A stretch of 64,000 nucleotides of DNA from Russula earlei (lineage: Eukaryota; Basidiomycota; Agaricomycetes; Russulales; Russulaceae): NCBI GenBank assembly GCA_025769875.1, contig JAGFNK010000158.1, positions 1-64,000 on the forward strand, read 5' to 3'. This document shows positions 1 through 12,639 of this stretch, one piece after another. The notes below the pieces were generated by a model. It did not search any database and was not told the DNA's origin. It was given only the letters and a program-made list of their open reading frames with translations. Every line of letters starts with the position of its first letter. Within the stretch, counting starts at the first letter, position 1. Both the position numbers and the translations under genes were made by a program.

Positions 1-1075
1 TACTCTGTGAGGATGTCCACCACTTGCTGCATGTATCATACCAGCAGGGCTTTTTTAAATCCCAAATCATATACAGCTTGAGACTGGCGTCAAGCCGCAG
101 TCTCTCTTCTGTTTTCATTACAAATCTATGGTAGCTAGTTAGGGGCCTATAGAGTGGGTATGAACACGGAGTGGGACGACAGTGAGGTATGAAGTACAGG
201 TATGCGGCGGGATGACATGAGACTCGCGGGCCTCAGCCTGGGTCGAAGGCCTCCTCCAACGGCTTGAAGCATGCTTTTATCACCTTCACAGGGGTACCTT
301 GCCACCTTACGAGGGTCAACAGGGAGCGGTCGGGGGAGCTTCCGGGGACGGGTGAGCTTGTCCGGCTCAGAGCGTGCGTGCGAAGCGGGCGCATTGTTGG
401 ATGAGGTGGGCGAGCGACCGTTTGCGGGTTTGACACCCGCAGTTCCGGGGCCACCTGATGGACTTGCGAGGATCGAGTCGGGCCGTGTAGGAGCCGTCGA
501 AAGCGGCGTGCTGTGATGAGATGAGACGCCGCGGAAGCGTGACGGGCGAGCGCTGCTGGTTGTTGGCCCCTTTGACGACCGAACAGGAACCGGTCTCCCG
601 GAGGGCGAACGAACGAAGGCTCGCGCGCGTGCGCGTCATCCTTCGGCGGATCTCAATGCCGCGTTTCGAGGTTCGGACGTCGTCTTTCCTTCCTGCCCAA
701 ACAGATTCTGGAAGGGATCAGGGGTCAGCGTGGTGCGGAATCCGGCGGGCATGGGAATCGTTCCCGCAGGGTCTGCGATTTTGCATTGTGATGGATGATG
801 ATGGCTTGGCCGGTTGGCTCGTCGTTGAGGTGTTCGTCTGCACGCGCGACGAGTGAAGTGAAGGCGGCCGAGAGCGGAACAGATAGCGGTGGGGGTGCCT
901 TGTAACTGTTCTGGACCCGGTCCGGTCGGCAGCGAACACAATCCAGATTGTGATGGGTGATGGTCGTGCCCCAATTTTAACGACTTTGTGCGAACGTGTT
1001 TCGAAGCGGTGCAACACTCATCTCGTCTCTGTCTTTTGTCCGCCACCACCACCAGCGAACTAACGTGATCCGTCC
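1..1075. other. No gene recognised; upstream region of NTF2-like gene
   Basis: Short open frames exist on both strands but none resembles a protein family, has plausible splice partners or shows a convincing start. The stretch becomes GC-rich towards its right end and presumably contains the promoter and 5' leader of the NTF2-like gene starting at 1076. I see no tRNA, repeat or mobile-element signature. Confidence 0.4.
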
Positions 1076-2193
1076 ATGACGAGTTCTTTGTCCCCTAGCT
1101 CCACCGTGCGCTCATTGCCACATCCGCACCCGCACCCGCACCCGCAACCACCGTCCCCGACCTCAGCGTCCCACCTGCCCTCGCTGACCTATCACACCTC
1201 TCTGCTGCCCAGATCTATCCCGACGCCTGGTCTGCTCGACTCGGCGGTGAGCGGCGCACACTATTCCGGTGTCGAGTCCGTCAACGAGCGCAGACGGTCC
1301 ATTGGACACTCGCTCGCCCCACCTAGCCCAACCAGTGGCACCAGTGCGCGCCGTCAGAGCTTCGCAATCCCCGACCCCAACCCCTTACACCTCGGCGTCC
1401 TCGATGACATCAAAGATGTGCGTAGGCTTTCCTCTCCAATACCATGAAATGCTCCCCTACTCGCTCGGTTTCTAATGGTGGCGTAGATGTACGAAGGTTA
1501 CGCGACCAAGGAATTGTTGCAGAAGCGTTGGAGAAAGGATGCGGTGTACGAGGTGCGTAGTCGCTACGGTACCAGTCGTGCCTGAGGTCTACGTGATTGC
1601 TGATTCGACGGGACCATATAGGATCCCTACACGAAGTGCAAAGGCTTGCATGAGATTGCGCCACAGGTGATTCCTTCCATTCTTTTTGGGCGCACATTGT
1701 TGACCCCAGATGTAGTGGTATGCCCTGGTACGCCCGTGGACCCCATTGCGGGATGTGTCGCGCCCGGAACTGATGCCTGTGATATCTCATCTCTCCCCAG
1801 CCACGAATGTACACCAAAATGGCAATCACCGGTCGACGCGTTCTCTCGTCGACGGAACACCCGAATCGGCTGATATTGTGGCAGAAGCATGAATACACCA
1901 TTCGCGTCGCCGGGTCAAAGAAGGTTCGTCCCTCTGATCGTGCTTGAGGAATCTCCCGAAGCACTGGGCTGCTGCGCACATCCGACTAATATCTGGTCGG
2001 TTAGGTGGTGGAATCAATCCTAGTCATCGACTTTGACGAAGACGGCAAGATTGCACGGATGGTCGACCAGCGTCGCGGCGAGGATCCGCCAACCCGGTGG
2101 GGCGCGCAGCATTTACGCAGGTTAAATGGCCGCGTCGTTCCATGGGTCCCTTGGTTGGGCAGTCACCCAAAGTCCCGACCGAATGATCACTAG
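1076..2193 (+). CDS. NTF2/SnoaL-like fungal protein
   Basis: Five exons are read as 1076-1417, 1487-1552, 1622-1666, 1801-1923 and 2005-2193, all with GT-AG introns; they sum to 765 nt (254 aa). The first ~115 residues are Ser/Pro/His-rich and probably disordered, including a run of HP dipeptides. The remainder resembles the fungal NTF2-like fold family: a helix with YEGYATKELLQKRWR, the conserved VYEDPYTKCKG stretch, strands around EYTIRVAG and SILVIDFDEDGKI, and the typical end PPTRWGAQHLRRLN. Such proteins are conserved in Agaricomycetes with no established function; no catalytic residues can be assigned. A short segment normally found between the third and fourth exons looks missing, so one internal splice site may differ from mine. 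Confidence 0.75.
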
Positions 2194-2640
2194 TGTAATT
2201 CGAGTCGATATGGTGCGGCTGTGCGAAACCAAAGTCATTCGTCCTAGCCTATGCTGTGTCCGGTCATAGTGTTCTGGGCTGTTTAGGCCCCCGGTCGCTC
2301 AGACTCTGTAGGTTATTTCTCGGATAGTGTAGCCCTTTCTATGTTTTCACTGTTAGGTCTGATAGCGCGTAAGTGTAGAGTATACCGGGCGGGGCTTGCC
2401 ACTTTAAGACTACTATTTGCGCCGCGAGTGAGGGCGACACGTAAAGTAAACGCTGCCGTGCGGGTGGGAATCCGATTCGAAGCGACCGTGAAAAGCCCTG
2501 TCGCGAGCCATACAAATACCAGAGGGAACGAAAGGGCAGGGCGACAACTATAGGTATACTCCAAACTCCCGGAGCAGGCGACATATCTCGTGAGATCCAC
2601 AACTTCCCACCCACAGAAAATCTCTCAACCCGGTACCAAG
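2194..2640. other. Intergenic, no gene seen
   Basis: No supported coding sequence. The region carries the 3' end of the NTF2-like gene and the promoter/leader of the following dehydrogenase, both on the plus strand. An in-frame GTG lies at 2590, but the ATG at 2641 is the first ordinary start for the downstream gene. Confidence 0.4.
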
Positions 2641-4344
2641 ATGCGAAAGGCATTCGCGGCTTCCCTGAGCCAGGTGACCGCTCTCAGGCGACGATGCATC
2701 GCGTGGCGCATCGGTGGCGGCGGCACAGGCGTCGACATCGCACCGGCGCTTGCGCCACTACTCGTCCAAGCGCGCCAACCGATCTGCGCAGTGCGATGCA
2801 GCAACGGTAACGGTAACGGCTACGACAACAACAACAACAACAACCCCAACCACAGCAAGGCCTATTCCACCTACAGCGCAGGCGGCGGACATGCAAATGC
2901 AACGACGGCGGCGGCGACGACGACGACGACGGGCGCCACCACCGGGCGGCCTGCGCAATCGCAGTCCCCGTTGGGCCCCGTAGGCGTCGCGGCCGCGCTC
3001 GCAGCGGCCGATGCCGCACGGGGAGGGGGTGACCGAGGCGGAGCGGGAGCGGAGAACGAGGAAGGAAGAGGAGGCGAGGTGCGGCCGACGCTGTGGGACG
3101 AGTTTTCGCTGCGGGATCGCGTGGCGCTCGTATCGGGCGCGAATCGCGGGCTCGGGCTCGAGATGGCGCTCGTGCTCGTCGAGGCGGGCGCGCGCGCGGT
3201 CTACTGCGTCGATCTGCCTGCGCGGCCTGGGAAGGAGTGGGCCGCGGTGGCGGAGTACGTGGACCGGATGGCGTCAGGCCGTGGTGAGGTCGGAGGGCGT
3301 TTGGAGTACGTCAGCGCGGACGTGAGGGACCAGGAGGCGATGTGGAGGATCGGGGAGGGGATCGGGGATCGGGAGGGCAGGATGGACGTCTGCGTCGCTG
3401 CGGCGGGGATCTTGAAGGCCCACACGGATTGTCTGGAGTATCCCGCGGGGGAATTCGAAGAGGTGCGTCTCTGTGGTTTGTGTTATCCTCTTTTTTTTTT
3501 TTTTCTTCTTTCTTTTGCGTTTGGCCGATCATGAGGGGGCGTTCCATAACACATTTTCATTTCACATCCGTTTTAGGTGATGAACGTCAACACGAACGGC
3601 GTGTTGTACACTGCGCAAGCGGCAGGAAGACAGATGGTGCGATTCGGGAATAGAGGAAGCATCATTTTGATCGCTTCGATGAGCGGCACGATCACAAACA
3701 GGGTATGTAGAGAAGCACGTGTGGGTGTGGTGTTGTGGTCGTAGCTCACTTCACGACGCGATTGCGACGGACTATTTTAGGATCACGCGTGGGTGTCGTA
3801 CAACACGAGCAAGTCGGCAGTGTTGCAGATGGCGCGCAGCATGGCGTGCGAACTGGGACCGAAGGGTATAAGGGTCAATACGCTTTCGCCTGGACACATT
3901 TACACCTCGTAAGTGTTACGACGCATACAGTCCGGCGCCGAGGAGGATATACAGGTGTGCAGGGGGAGGACGCACACGGATCGGAGTCATTGAAGGTGAC
4001 TGCGCGGAGTGGAACAAGAACGATGAGATCGGACTGGGGCGCAGTCTCGACTGCTGGGTTGGAGGTTTCATTCATAATATCGGAGCTGACGAATGGGTGA
4101 CGTGTGTGCAGGATGACCGCGTCGTACCTGGACACGCAGCCGGACCTGTTGGACAAGTGGTCGGGACTGAACCCGCTTGGGCGCATTGGCCGACCAGACG
4201 AACTTCGAGGGGTGATCGCCTGGTTGGCGTCGGACGCGTCTACGTTTTGCACTGGAAGCGAGTGAGTTGGTTTGTTTATATGATTGAATTAATTAATTAA
4301 TTTTGAACAGCATATTGGTTAGCGGAGGACACCACGCGTGGTAA
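2641..4344 (+). CDS. Short-chain dehydrogenase/reductase with low-complexity N-terminal extension
   Basis: Exons 2641-3462, 3577-3702, 3781-3908, 4112-4261 and 4311-4344 sum to 1260 nt (419 aa). The C-terminal ~270 residues are a classical SDR: cofactor glycine motif SGANRGLG, the NAAG-like AAAG (here CVAAAGIL), catalytic Ser in the IASMSG strand, the YNTSK Tyr/Lys pair, and the NTLSPGHIYT loop after the last beta strand. The family uses NAD(P)H to reduce or oxidise a hydroxyl or keto group. Fungal relatives of this type (sorbose/mannitol-dehydrogenase-like) act on sugars, but the substrate here is not shown. The first ~150 residues are unusual, with runs of Asn and Thr and a basic start that could be a mitochondrial presequence (inference). 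The end SGGHHAW is a normal SDR terminus, so the gene looks intact. Confidence 0.85.
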
Positions 4345-4504
4345 AGAGTTAGCGTAGAGTGTGACAAGTGTGTGACGAAATAGACGATCTGAGATCTGAT
4401 GTAATGCGCAGCCAGCGACTGCGGACGGTGCGCAGCGCATCGAAAGAATAAGTCGACCAACACTCAACCTTGCTCTTGGACCTTGACTTGACCTCGTCGT
4501 CTCA

Positions 4505-7500
4505 ATGCAGCACATCTCCCCTTCCAGAACCTCTACAAAACCTCACAGGGAGAGGGAGAGGGAAACTGCCCCCGTTCCCACTGATATCGCTGAGAAGATG
4601 ATCGCTCTCAAGCGGAAACAGGCAAAGTACGTCCCGCATCCCCCCTCCCCCCCCCCCCTTGTCATTTTACCTCTGACTCCATCCTACTCCTCTGTAGCCA
4701 CACCAGGGTCAAGGATCGTGCAGAACGTCCCGTTATGTCTGGCCCGCAGAACCCTCCCTCTCCGACCCGCAGGGCACTGCCCCCTTCCGCGCAGTCGCCT
4801 CCCTCAATGCTTATAATCAAGCCCGAGCCAGACCCGAGCGAGTTCTCTCGTCTCTTGAGGCTTTCCCCCACCCAAAAACCCCCTCTCCACACACCTGCCC
4901 CCAAGCACCAGGGCAAGCTCTTCAATCCCGATACGGATCCGATTCCCATGCGACGAATCCCCGAACCCGAGGCCGAGTCCGAATCGGCGGGGAGCTCCTA
5001 CGCTCCTCGACCTCCCGCAGACCCCTCCAGACATCATCGCGACGCATCACAGCACCGGCAGCTGTTTGATCCGCGAAAGCACGACCCGGTCACTTTCTCC
5101 GCAGCACAGGCGCGGAAACCGGTGCCCAAGTCGTCCGTATCCTCCTCCTCCTCGTACACCCACTCCGTCGTCTCGTCGAGTTTTACGCTCAACTCTAGCA
5201 CCACCGACGGTTCCTCCGCGCCCTCTTCCATCTTTGACCACAAGCCTCGCGACGAATCCAAGACGAACGCCTTCTCGAACCAGCTCAGGAAGCTTTATCG
5301 TGACATCTCCCTTCTTGAGGCCAAGGTTCTCGCCGACTCGGGAGAGCCGCAGGATGAGAGTCGTATCGTCATCAAGGGTTGCGCGTCAACCGGGTCTGAA
5401 GAAGCGGAGAAGGTTCGATGGAAGAAAGCGATCGAGGATCACAAGCTGTAAGCCCACCCCATTGTGTCCAGGTTGTACAGACTCGAACCGTTTCTAGCCT
5501 TTCCGAGATGATGCTCAACCTTTTGGAGGTCTCTTTGGCACCTGGAGTCCCCGCGTCGCTGCGCAATATACCTGACAAGTACAACATCGTCATTCGTCTC
5601 TGGACCAATTGTTTCTATCGTCTCCTCGAGAACTTGCGCCGCTCTTCCCTCAATTCCAAGATCGCCTTGGAATATCTTCAAGAATTCATTTACTATGCTT
5701 ACACTTTCTACACTGCCCTTCTCGAACGGAAGACGTTCTCAGATTATCGCTCGGGTTGGCTCGAGGCGCTCGGCGACCTCGCGCGATACCGCATCGTTAT
5801 TGCGGCAATGATCCCCGCTCATACCCGCTCGTCTTCGTCCCTGACTGCCGCTGCGCTGCATAGTGGGCTTCGAGCCGAGCCCGTCGGATCTACCATCTCC
5901 TTATCGCATACGATGAGCACGTCTAATAGCGAGAAGCATCCAGCACGTCCAGATTCGCCCACTCCCAGCGTGGGTATCGTCGCAGCAAGGATGATGGAAC
6001 TTGAACCAGAGAAGGACCGCTGGCGGAGGATCGCCCGCGATTGGTATGCCCAGGTCGTCGCCGAGACCCCTGGGCGCGGCAAGCTGCACCACCACCTTGG
6101 CCTTTTGAGTCGTGAGGCAGAGGGCGAGGAGCTGCGGGGAGTTTACCACTTTGTCAAGAGGTGCGACTTTCGGTTTGGTCACTGCGACTTTTCTCACCTT
6201 TTTATCCAGCATGATCGCGACACATCCATTCGAAACCGCGCGAGAGTCTGTTCTCCCACTTTGGTCCCAACCAGCACAAGCGCGACGCTCGGCACCAGAT
6301 GCTCGTGCCCCGGAGCTGTTTGTTCTTTTGCACGGAATGCTCTTTACCAACATCCAGCTGGACGACTTTTCCTCCACGCTGGCGCGTCTTCTTGAACGTC
6401 TCAGGATAGAAGAGCCAGAAGGACGAGACTGGGCCATGATGGCTGCAATCAATATCGCCGCACTTCTCGAGTACGGTCGGCCGCAAGGAATTTTACGGCG
6501 CACCGGCGCTCTTGGACCGTTAGATCGTAACGCGGCTGCCGTCGTGGCTGCAAGCAAAGTGAAGCTGGCAAGAAAAACCCAGACCGACGAGCGGATGGAG
6601 GTCGACGTTGAGGAGCGCCGGCGGAGCAGTGATCTTGAGGCCCCTCACGTTGGTCCGTCCATCATTCAAGTTTCTCCGGTACTTTCCGACGCTGCGGTGT
6701 CACAAGAACCACCTTTCGCTTTCAAGATGGCCCAGGAACTGACGTTCTCGATGTTGGCACCCGCTCTCCGGTCCACCCGCGATGGACCAAATGCTTATGT
6801 GACGATTCTCGTAACCTTCCTTCAGACGGTCCTTCGGCACCCAGAAGGTCTTGCCACGCTTGAACGATCCATTCCTTGGACAGACCTGGCCGCATTCCTT
6901 AGCCGTGGTCCAGTAGTATCGTCAAATTACACACAGAACGAAAAGCTCGGCAAGAACAGTATCCTGCAAGAGGACTGGGCCATCCGTGGGATGGCATGGT
7001 CCGGTAAAATTTTCGGGCTTGGGTTCTGGGATGGCAATGACGGTCAGCTAATGGAGATGGAGATGCTGGATGCGCGCAACCCCCCACCCGTGGATGAGGA
7101 CGGGATGTGGGAAGACTGACGTCGAAGAAAACGATAAACCCAGTCGCGAGAAGCACAGCCGGGCGACATTGGCATTGGCGGCGTACCCATTGGGCTAGCT
7201 CGAAAATTGCCAAGATCGTCCCCGGATTCATGTGGGACGGCAAGAGTACGTGGAAGGTTGATGGAGTGCTCGCGGAGAAGGTGCGCCAATGGGAGGAAGA
7301 AGATCGCCTGGCGCGCGAGGAGGAAGAACGTAGGAAGATGGGGCGGCGCTGGGTCGACGTCGATGGCGATCAGCTAATGGACATCGAGGACGAGATTGCA
7401 GACAACCTGTCGGAGTCTGGGAGTGAGGACGACGAGGATGACCCACAGGAAATTAAGGCTCTGAAGGTATGATGCTCGGTTCATCGTGTGATCAAAACGC

Positions 7501-8250
7501 TTACCTCCTCTTGCGATATAGGCACGTCGACGCTATCTTCGGAGTCTTCAACAATTGTCACCGCTGTCAGCAAGCACCGTTATCCACCGTGGCCGGCCAT
7601 CGCGGCCTTCACATAACATACGCAAGGCTGCCGTTCGTGCGCAGCTGCAGCTCGTACCTGGTTATACTATCCTCGTCCTTGACACCAACATTCTCCTTTC
7701 GTCACTTCCCATGGTTGCGTCCCTCGTCGAGAGCCTACGTTGGACCTGTCGTTGTTCCACTCCCTGCGATCATGGAGCTAGACGGACTCGCGACGAATGC
7801 AACCCCACTGGGCGAGGCCTTCCAAGGCCGCCATCGAATTCGTAGCCGGCCACTGTACGCTCACACGCCGAGTCGCTCAAAGTGCAAACCTCCCGCGGTA
7901 ACTATCTCTCGTCGCTAAGCGTCCGCGCTGAGCAGGTCGACTTCGATGACCCCGACTCATGGGAGCGAAATATGGACGATCCTCATCTTGAAGGCGGCGA
8001 TATGGCAGGACGAGCATTGGGTCGATCGGTCCGCTCTGTTGAAAGTTGAGCAGGCGGGCGAGCAGGCGAAGGGGACGGCGAAGGTTGTTTTACTCAGTCT
8101 CGATCGCAATCGTAAGTAATCGTTGCTCTCTTGAACCAAGGTTTTTTTTCAATGCTCTTGATTCTCTTAGTTCGCCTAAAGGCGCGGGCGCGACATCTCG
8201 ACGCCGCCAGTGAGAGGGACCTTGGCGCACTATTGGCGGCAGCGACTTGA
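4505..8250 (+). CDS. SMG6: EST1/SMG6-like nonsense-mediated-decay PIN endonuclease, with frame slips
   Basis: The N-terminal part has a disordered Ser/Pro-rich region, then an EST1 tetratricopeptide-like helical domain (exons 4505-4626, 4698-5447, 5498-6160, 6210 onward). The C-terminus has a PIN nuclease domain whose acidic residues are visible in VLDTNILL, ELDGL, MDDLILKA and LSLDRN. SMG6 proteins cleave mRNA near premature stop codons. Introns at 7467-7521 and near 8112 are canonical, and translation ends at 8250. The last third cannot be read in one frame: it shifts by +1 near 7117, 7169, 7747, 7820, 7854 and 7980, and at each point dropping one T restores the family pattern. This may be a decaying gene, local assembly error or something unusual (see findings). 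Exons 1-3 and the start of exon 4 are clean. Confidence 0.8.
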
Positions 8251-9119
8251 TGATGATGCCTGCCTGTGGGGCGTCATCGCCAAGTCGTCGCTTGAACCGT
8301 ACCGCGGCGAGCTGGCGATCCCCCCCACTCTGCGGGCGCCACAGGTCGGCCTGCTGCTCGCCCATAAGCAATGCCCCGAAAACGCCGCTTATGGACGAGC
8401 AGAGGCCAGTGTGGACCCAAGGAAGCGGCGACTGGGACATCTCATCGAGACTACGGCTTTTAAAATGCCACCTACTTTCCTACGCCTGGAATCGGACTCC
8501 TTAGCCGACTACAATTGGGGTTGCCCTCCTTAGTTTCTCATTTTTTGTAACCACTCGCAATGCGGCCTTGAATCGTACCACTCTCACATGGCGGGTTCCC
8601 GCTGCACGTTGATGTATGTCACTGGCGCCCCCCACCCTGTTGGCATTTGCCTATCTATTGGTTGTCCCCCTTTCACTGGGCGCAAGTTCGTCAACTCGTT
8701 TGCATTGTCGAGCTTTTCTTGCATGTCCCCGCTATTGCGTCCTTCGTCTCCGACATTCTTTATCACGCATATGGTTTTTATTGCTTGCCCTTTGGCTGCG
8801 CCTCTCACTCTCTGTCCTTATCTCGTTGTCATATGCCTCTGTCTGGTCTCGCGTCTATCTCTTTTGCATTACCTTTTTGATGTAGCAACAAATCTAATTG
8901 TCAACGATGACTGATAGCTCTTGTGAGCAAGTGTGCGATTATCGTACATCGATCCGTCTTGCTCGGTCCGCTGTCTGCATATGTTCCATGGGGCAACCCA
9001 GAAGAAGAATTAGAGAGATAGGTATCAGTGTATTCACGACCACATTCTCCAATTCGCAGGAGTACCTGAGACTATGACAAAGGCGAGTTAAGAGCATGAC
9101 TAAGAGCAGCAGAAGATAA
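8251..9119. other. Intergenic, no gene seen
   Basis: Only short unconvincing frames are present. The left end is the 3' flank of the SMG6-like gene; the right end is the 3' flank of the kinase-like remnant on the minus strand. No repeat family member was recognised here. Confidence 0.35.
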
Positions 9120-10640
9120 TCACGGCGAGCGAGCGACCGTTCCACCGTTGAGCTCCGACACCATACCTTTCAACCCGAAGTTCACCCTATCTAGCTGGAG
9201 TCGACGCCGCACCTCGTTCAACTCACCACACTCCCTCCAGCCCGGACATGCACGGTCGACGTCTGAGAAGCCAAAATCGACAATATGAGACCCCCTCTTT
9301 TGCAATACATCCTGGGGCTCGAGGAGTACACCTCCGCGAACAGGAAGCCCATGCCTCTCCGTAAGCGATAGCGACGTGAATTTTCCTCAAGATACGAAAG
9401 TGACCGACCTTCCTCGGAGAGAACGAGCGCTCGCCCACCGTACCACTCATATTCACCGTAGAGACGAGGTACCATCCGTCCACCGACGCGGCTTAGCTCA
9501 TGGTATGCAAGCTCCTCGTTGCCGAGCTGGCGAGGAATCTCAGCCGTTTGTCTTTCTCTTGGGCACGGCGGCGAACTTGAACCACAACGTGCGACTTGCT
9601 TGACGCAAACGCCGTGGACCGAACCCGCACCGGGGTCAAGGTGATGTACGAAACGGGTGGTGCCGCTTCTTGGCGTGGCGAGAACGGGGCATGTCGACGA
9701 TGAGCGAGAGCTCGATTGGGCAGGCATCCATGCGCTGGACTGTCCGGTTGTCCGGAGCCTCGGTCAGCAAGCCCGAGGAGCTTTCGACTTTCTTCCACCG
9801 TCCCGAGCCTTGCCGAGTACCTACGTGCTCGAGGGTCTCGAGGGTCGATCTCCGATCCCAAAACCGACGAGGTTGGATCACCCGAGGGGGGCAACCACGC
9901 AGAGCCTTTGCCCGAAGAGTCTCGTCATGTCTCCACTAAGAGCATGTAGACCAAAACGCTCTATATCGGAGGTTGTATGGAAGGTTCCTGCTCGCCACCA
10001 GGTGGAAAGCAGAAGCGTAAAATCGGCGAGCCAGAACAATGTCGGTCTTCCTGGTGTCCGAGGGATGTAGACGATAATGTGATTGGAGACCGCTAAAAAA
10101 TGATTAACCAACGGACGCGGGTCTGAAGGGCGCCCGGATGAGACCCAATCTAGAGGTAGAGATGGCATGACCCAACTGACAGATGCGACCACGCGAACCT
10201 TGGACAAGATGGCCTTGTACCCGCAATAAGTGGTCGGTACGGACTCGATGCACAGCTTTGCAGGTGATCCGTCGCTCATCTGTTGCATGAGTTCCCCGAA
10301 GAAACGGTTAGAGACCTTCGGGGCCTTGGCCTCCCCAAGGGTATGTCAACCTGGTAACTGAAATCGGATATGACATTGACACTGAGGCGAGCGCTGTTCG
10401 ACTGGAGATATTCCAACTCCTTTCCTGTCAGCATGATAGATGTCGGAGACCAGGTGAGACAGAGACTGCGAAAGGGCCATTGGCCGTCCTTCGTGATCAA
10501 AGCGGGAAAGCTTCGCGTGCACAACTCTCTCGTAATGACACTAAGACCTCGTTGGGCGAGAGATTGCGACCCCACTGGTTCGTGAAATTTGTCATTGATG
10601 CTTGGTATGGCAGCCAAGTCGTCATCATCTTAGTTGGCAA
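9120..10640 (-). pseudogene. Degenerate protein-kinase-like gene
   Basis: Reading the minus strand from about 10617 leftwards gives several coherent peptides in different frames: one around SPTSIMLTGKELEYLQ, one around VPTTYCGYKAILSKV, then a kinase-like C-terminal half. That half contains NEELAYHELSRVGG with a following hydrophobic strand (helix C and beta 4 region of aminoglycoside-phosphotransferase-like/fungal kinase proteins) and IVDFGFSDVD (metal-binding DFG segment). The catalytic-loop His-x-Asp that should precede LEPQDVL is not present, because the sequence jumps from the preceding helix directly into the second half of the loop. With this loss and several frame changes, I read it as a relic. 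Substrate and original role are unknown. Confidence 0.5.
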
Positions 10641-12639
10641 ATCTCCGCGTAGATGTGCGGAGGGTGGATGTCGCTTATCAGGCCCATTTGAGCAACAGAA
10701 TTTCGAATCCAAACTCAGACTTTGGGAATTTCCAGAGGTCACCAATATGACAAAGTTTGCGTTTTGAGTTTGAAAGTGTTGTCTAGAATGGGCCTCATCG
10801 GGACCCCCACTGCTGGGGGGCGAAGGATGAGGTGTTCGCGGCGCTCTATCCCCCTGTTTCGTCGACTCGGCAAAACAACGCGTATCTTGGCCATTGGGAA
10901 CAAGCAATGTGTGGATAGTAGTGTCAGACTCTGATGAACATCAAAGGGGGGGGGCTCTTGCCTTTGGTAGACCACTAAAAGTCAACTCGGGAGTAATATC
11001 GATTCTCAGGGGAGCTGGACTCCCAGGGGGAAAGGTCGGGCGTGCAGCATGAGAAGGCCGGATAGGTGTTCTCGCTCCCCTGACATAAGTTTGTCTCACG
11101 CTCCCAAGCGCTAATATTACAAATTTTTTTGTGATAGCGATTATCAACTACTGTTCTTTCACGCTCGCTCTTCGTTACCCCACCAATCACCACTGCACCC
11201 TTCGTCTAAGTCCGCGTTCAAAGCCGAAAACGGTCCGTTTCTCTCGCTCTCGCTCTCCGGGTCCGGCATTCGCGGGCTGTCAGCCCATCCCATCCGCTGA
11301 CTCCAAAGTCAAAGTCGGATGTAGATGTGTATAAAGTGTGGTCGTCGCTGTGCCACAGGCATTAAACAAATCAAACGCTCATGTGCCAGAGGCGGCCGGA
11401 CTAGCGGCTCAGCACCGGCAGGCCAAGCGATCCGAGGAAAAAATGAGAAAGAAGGCGGGTCCCATGCAGTTCGCGATTCCATTAATACAATTTTTTACCC
11501 CCCCGTTCGAAATCCCGTCAAACGCGGCGTGCGGTCGTCCGCCTGCACGAAGAGTGACTGATTATTGATAATGACCGGGGCCGGCTTTCATAAGAGGATT
11601 ACTCTATAGTGATTTCACTGACCAGGCGACTATCGTTGTTATCAAGCGTGGACGAGACGTTGCTGCGAAATACCGGCTACGCAATTTGGACTCCTTGGAC
11701 GATTTGTGACGTGACATCGAGGACTAACAAGCGTTCAAGTTGGCGGACAAAATGAGCTGCTCCGTTGATCATGCCCCTCCTTCTGAAATCGACCCTCCCC
11801 TTTCTTTCTCCTTAGCCTTATTGGAGCCGTCTGGAAGTTCCTCCCTCCGTTCTCTGTCTTGAGCCTCCTGCCCCAGAGGACCAACTTAAAAAGGTTTTCT
11901 AGCTCCAATCTTGTCCATTTGTAACTGTCATCGCCCTCATTGTCTCCCAATATCATTGCAGAATCCACAGAACTGCATTGCATCATTCAAAAGTATAAAT
12001 ATGTCCAGCGAGGCTATGATGAGCGCTACCATGGAACGTGCCAACAGATGGGTAAACTCGGCATCGGGATCATGGGATATCAATTGATAGGCTCAATCTT
12101 GGTGTGTAAAAGACTGAGGGAAAGTAATCAGATTATTTACAAGTCTGGTCCATCGTGTGTGGCACATCCAACAATTACCCCTGCCCCTGATGCTCCCCCA
12201 CCGCCGGCGCAGAAGCCACAGTCATAAAACTGGTGATGGCCGAGGATAGAAACTATGACTATACGCAGGATGCGTGAACTAGCACGAGCAATGTCACGTG
12301 AAGCGGTCCTACCCGAAGGCTTCCACGGAACAACGTTTTCCTATCAAAAGAATCGGCAGACCGCTGCACCCATGGAGCACCTATGGGGACACCACTTAAG
12401 GTCATTGAAAAGCTGGAGGAGTGTTGGATTGGTAAGCAGCTTTATGATTGTTGTCGGAGCACGGCAAATGGCCCTCTGCTGCCAGCCCGCGTTCCGACCC
12501 GAGGGATTGGTATCGATGTCCATTCAGATCGATGTCCAGATGAGATGCAAGGTTTGTACATGCCGTTGTCTAGGAAAGGATCATAGGAATTTGCCGTGAC
12601 ATGAGGATGTCCAGCCAGGTTGTGATATGGTGCCTCGCC
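10641..12639. other. Long stretch without recognisable gene
   Basis: Both strands hold only short frames without family resemblance. The piece 10640-10910 may be the decayed 5' end of the kinase-like relic. The remainder (11-12.6 kb) shows no splice-linked exons, repeat structure or RNA gene that I can support. Confidence 0.3.

Noticed and set aside
636..1052. 138-codon minus-strand frame upstream of the NTF2-like gene
   Set aside because: No family resemblance, Arg/Pro-rich composition typical of a shadow frame, and it sits in the presumed promoter of a plus-strand gene.
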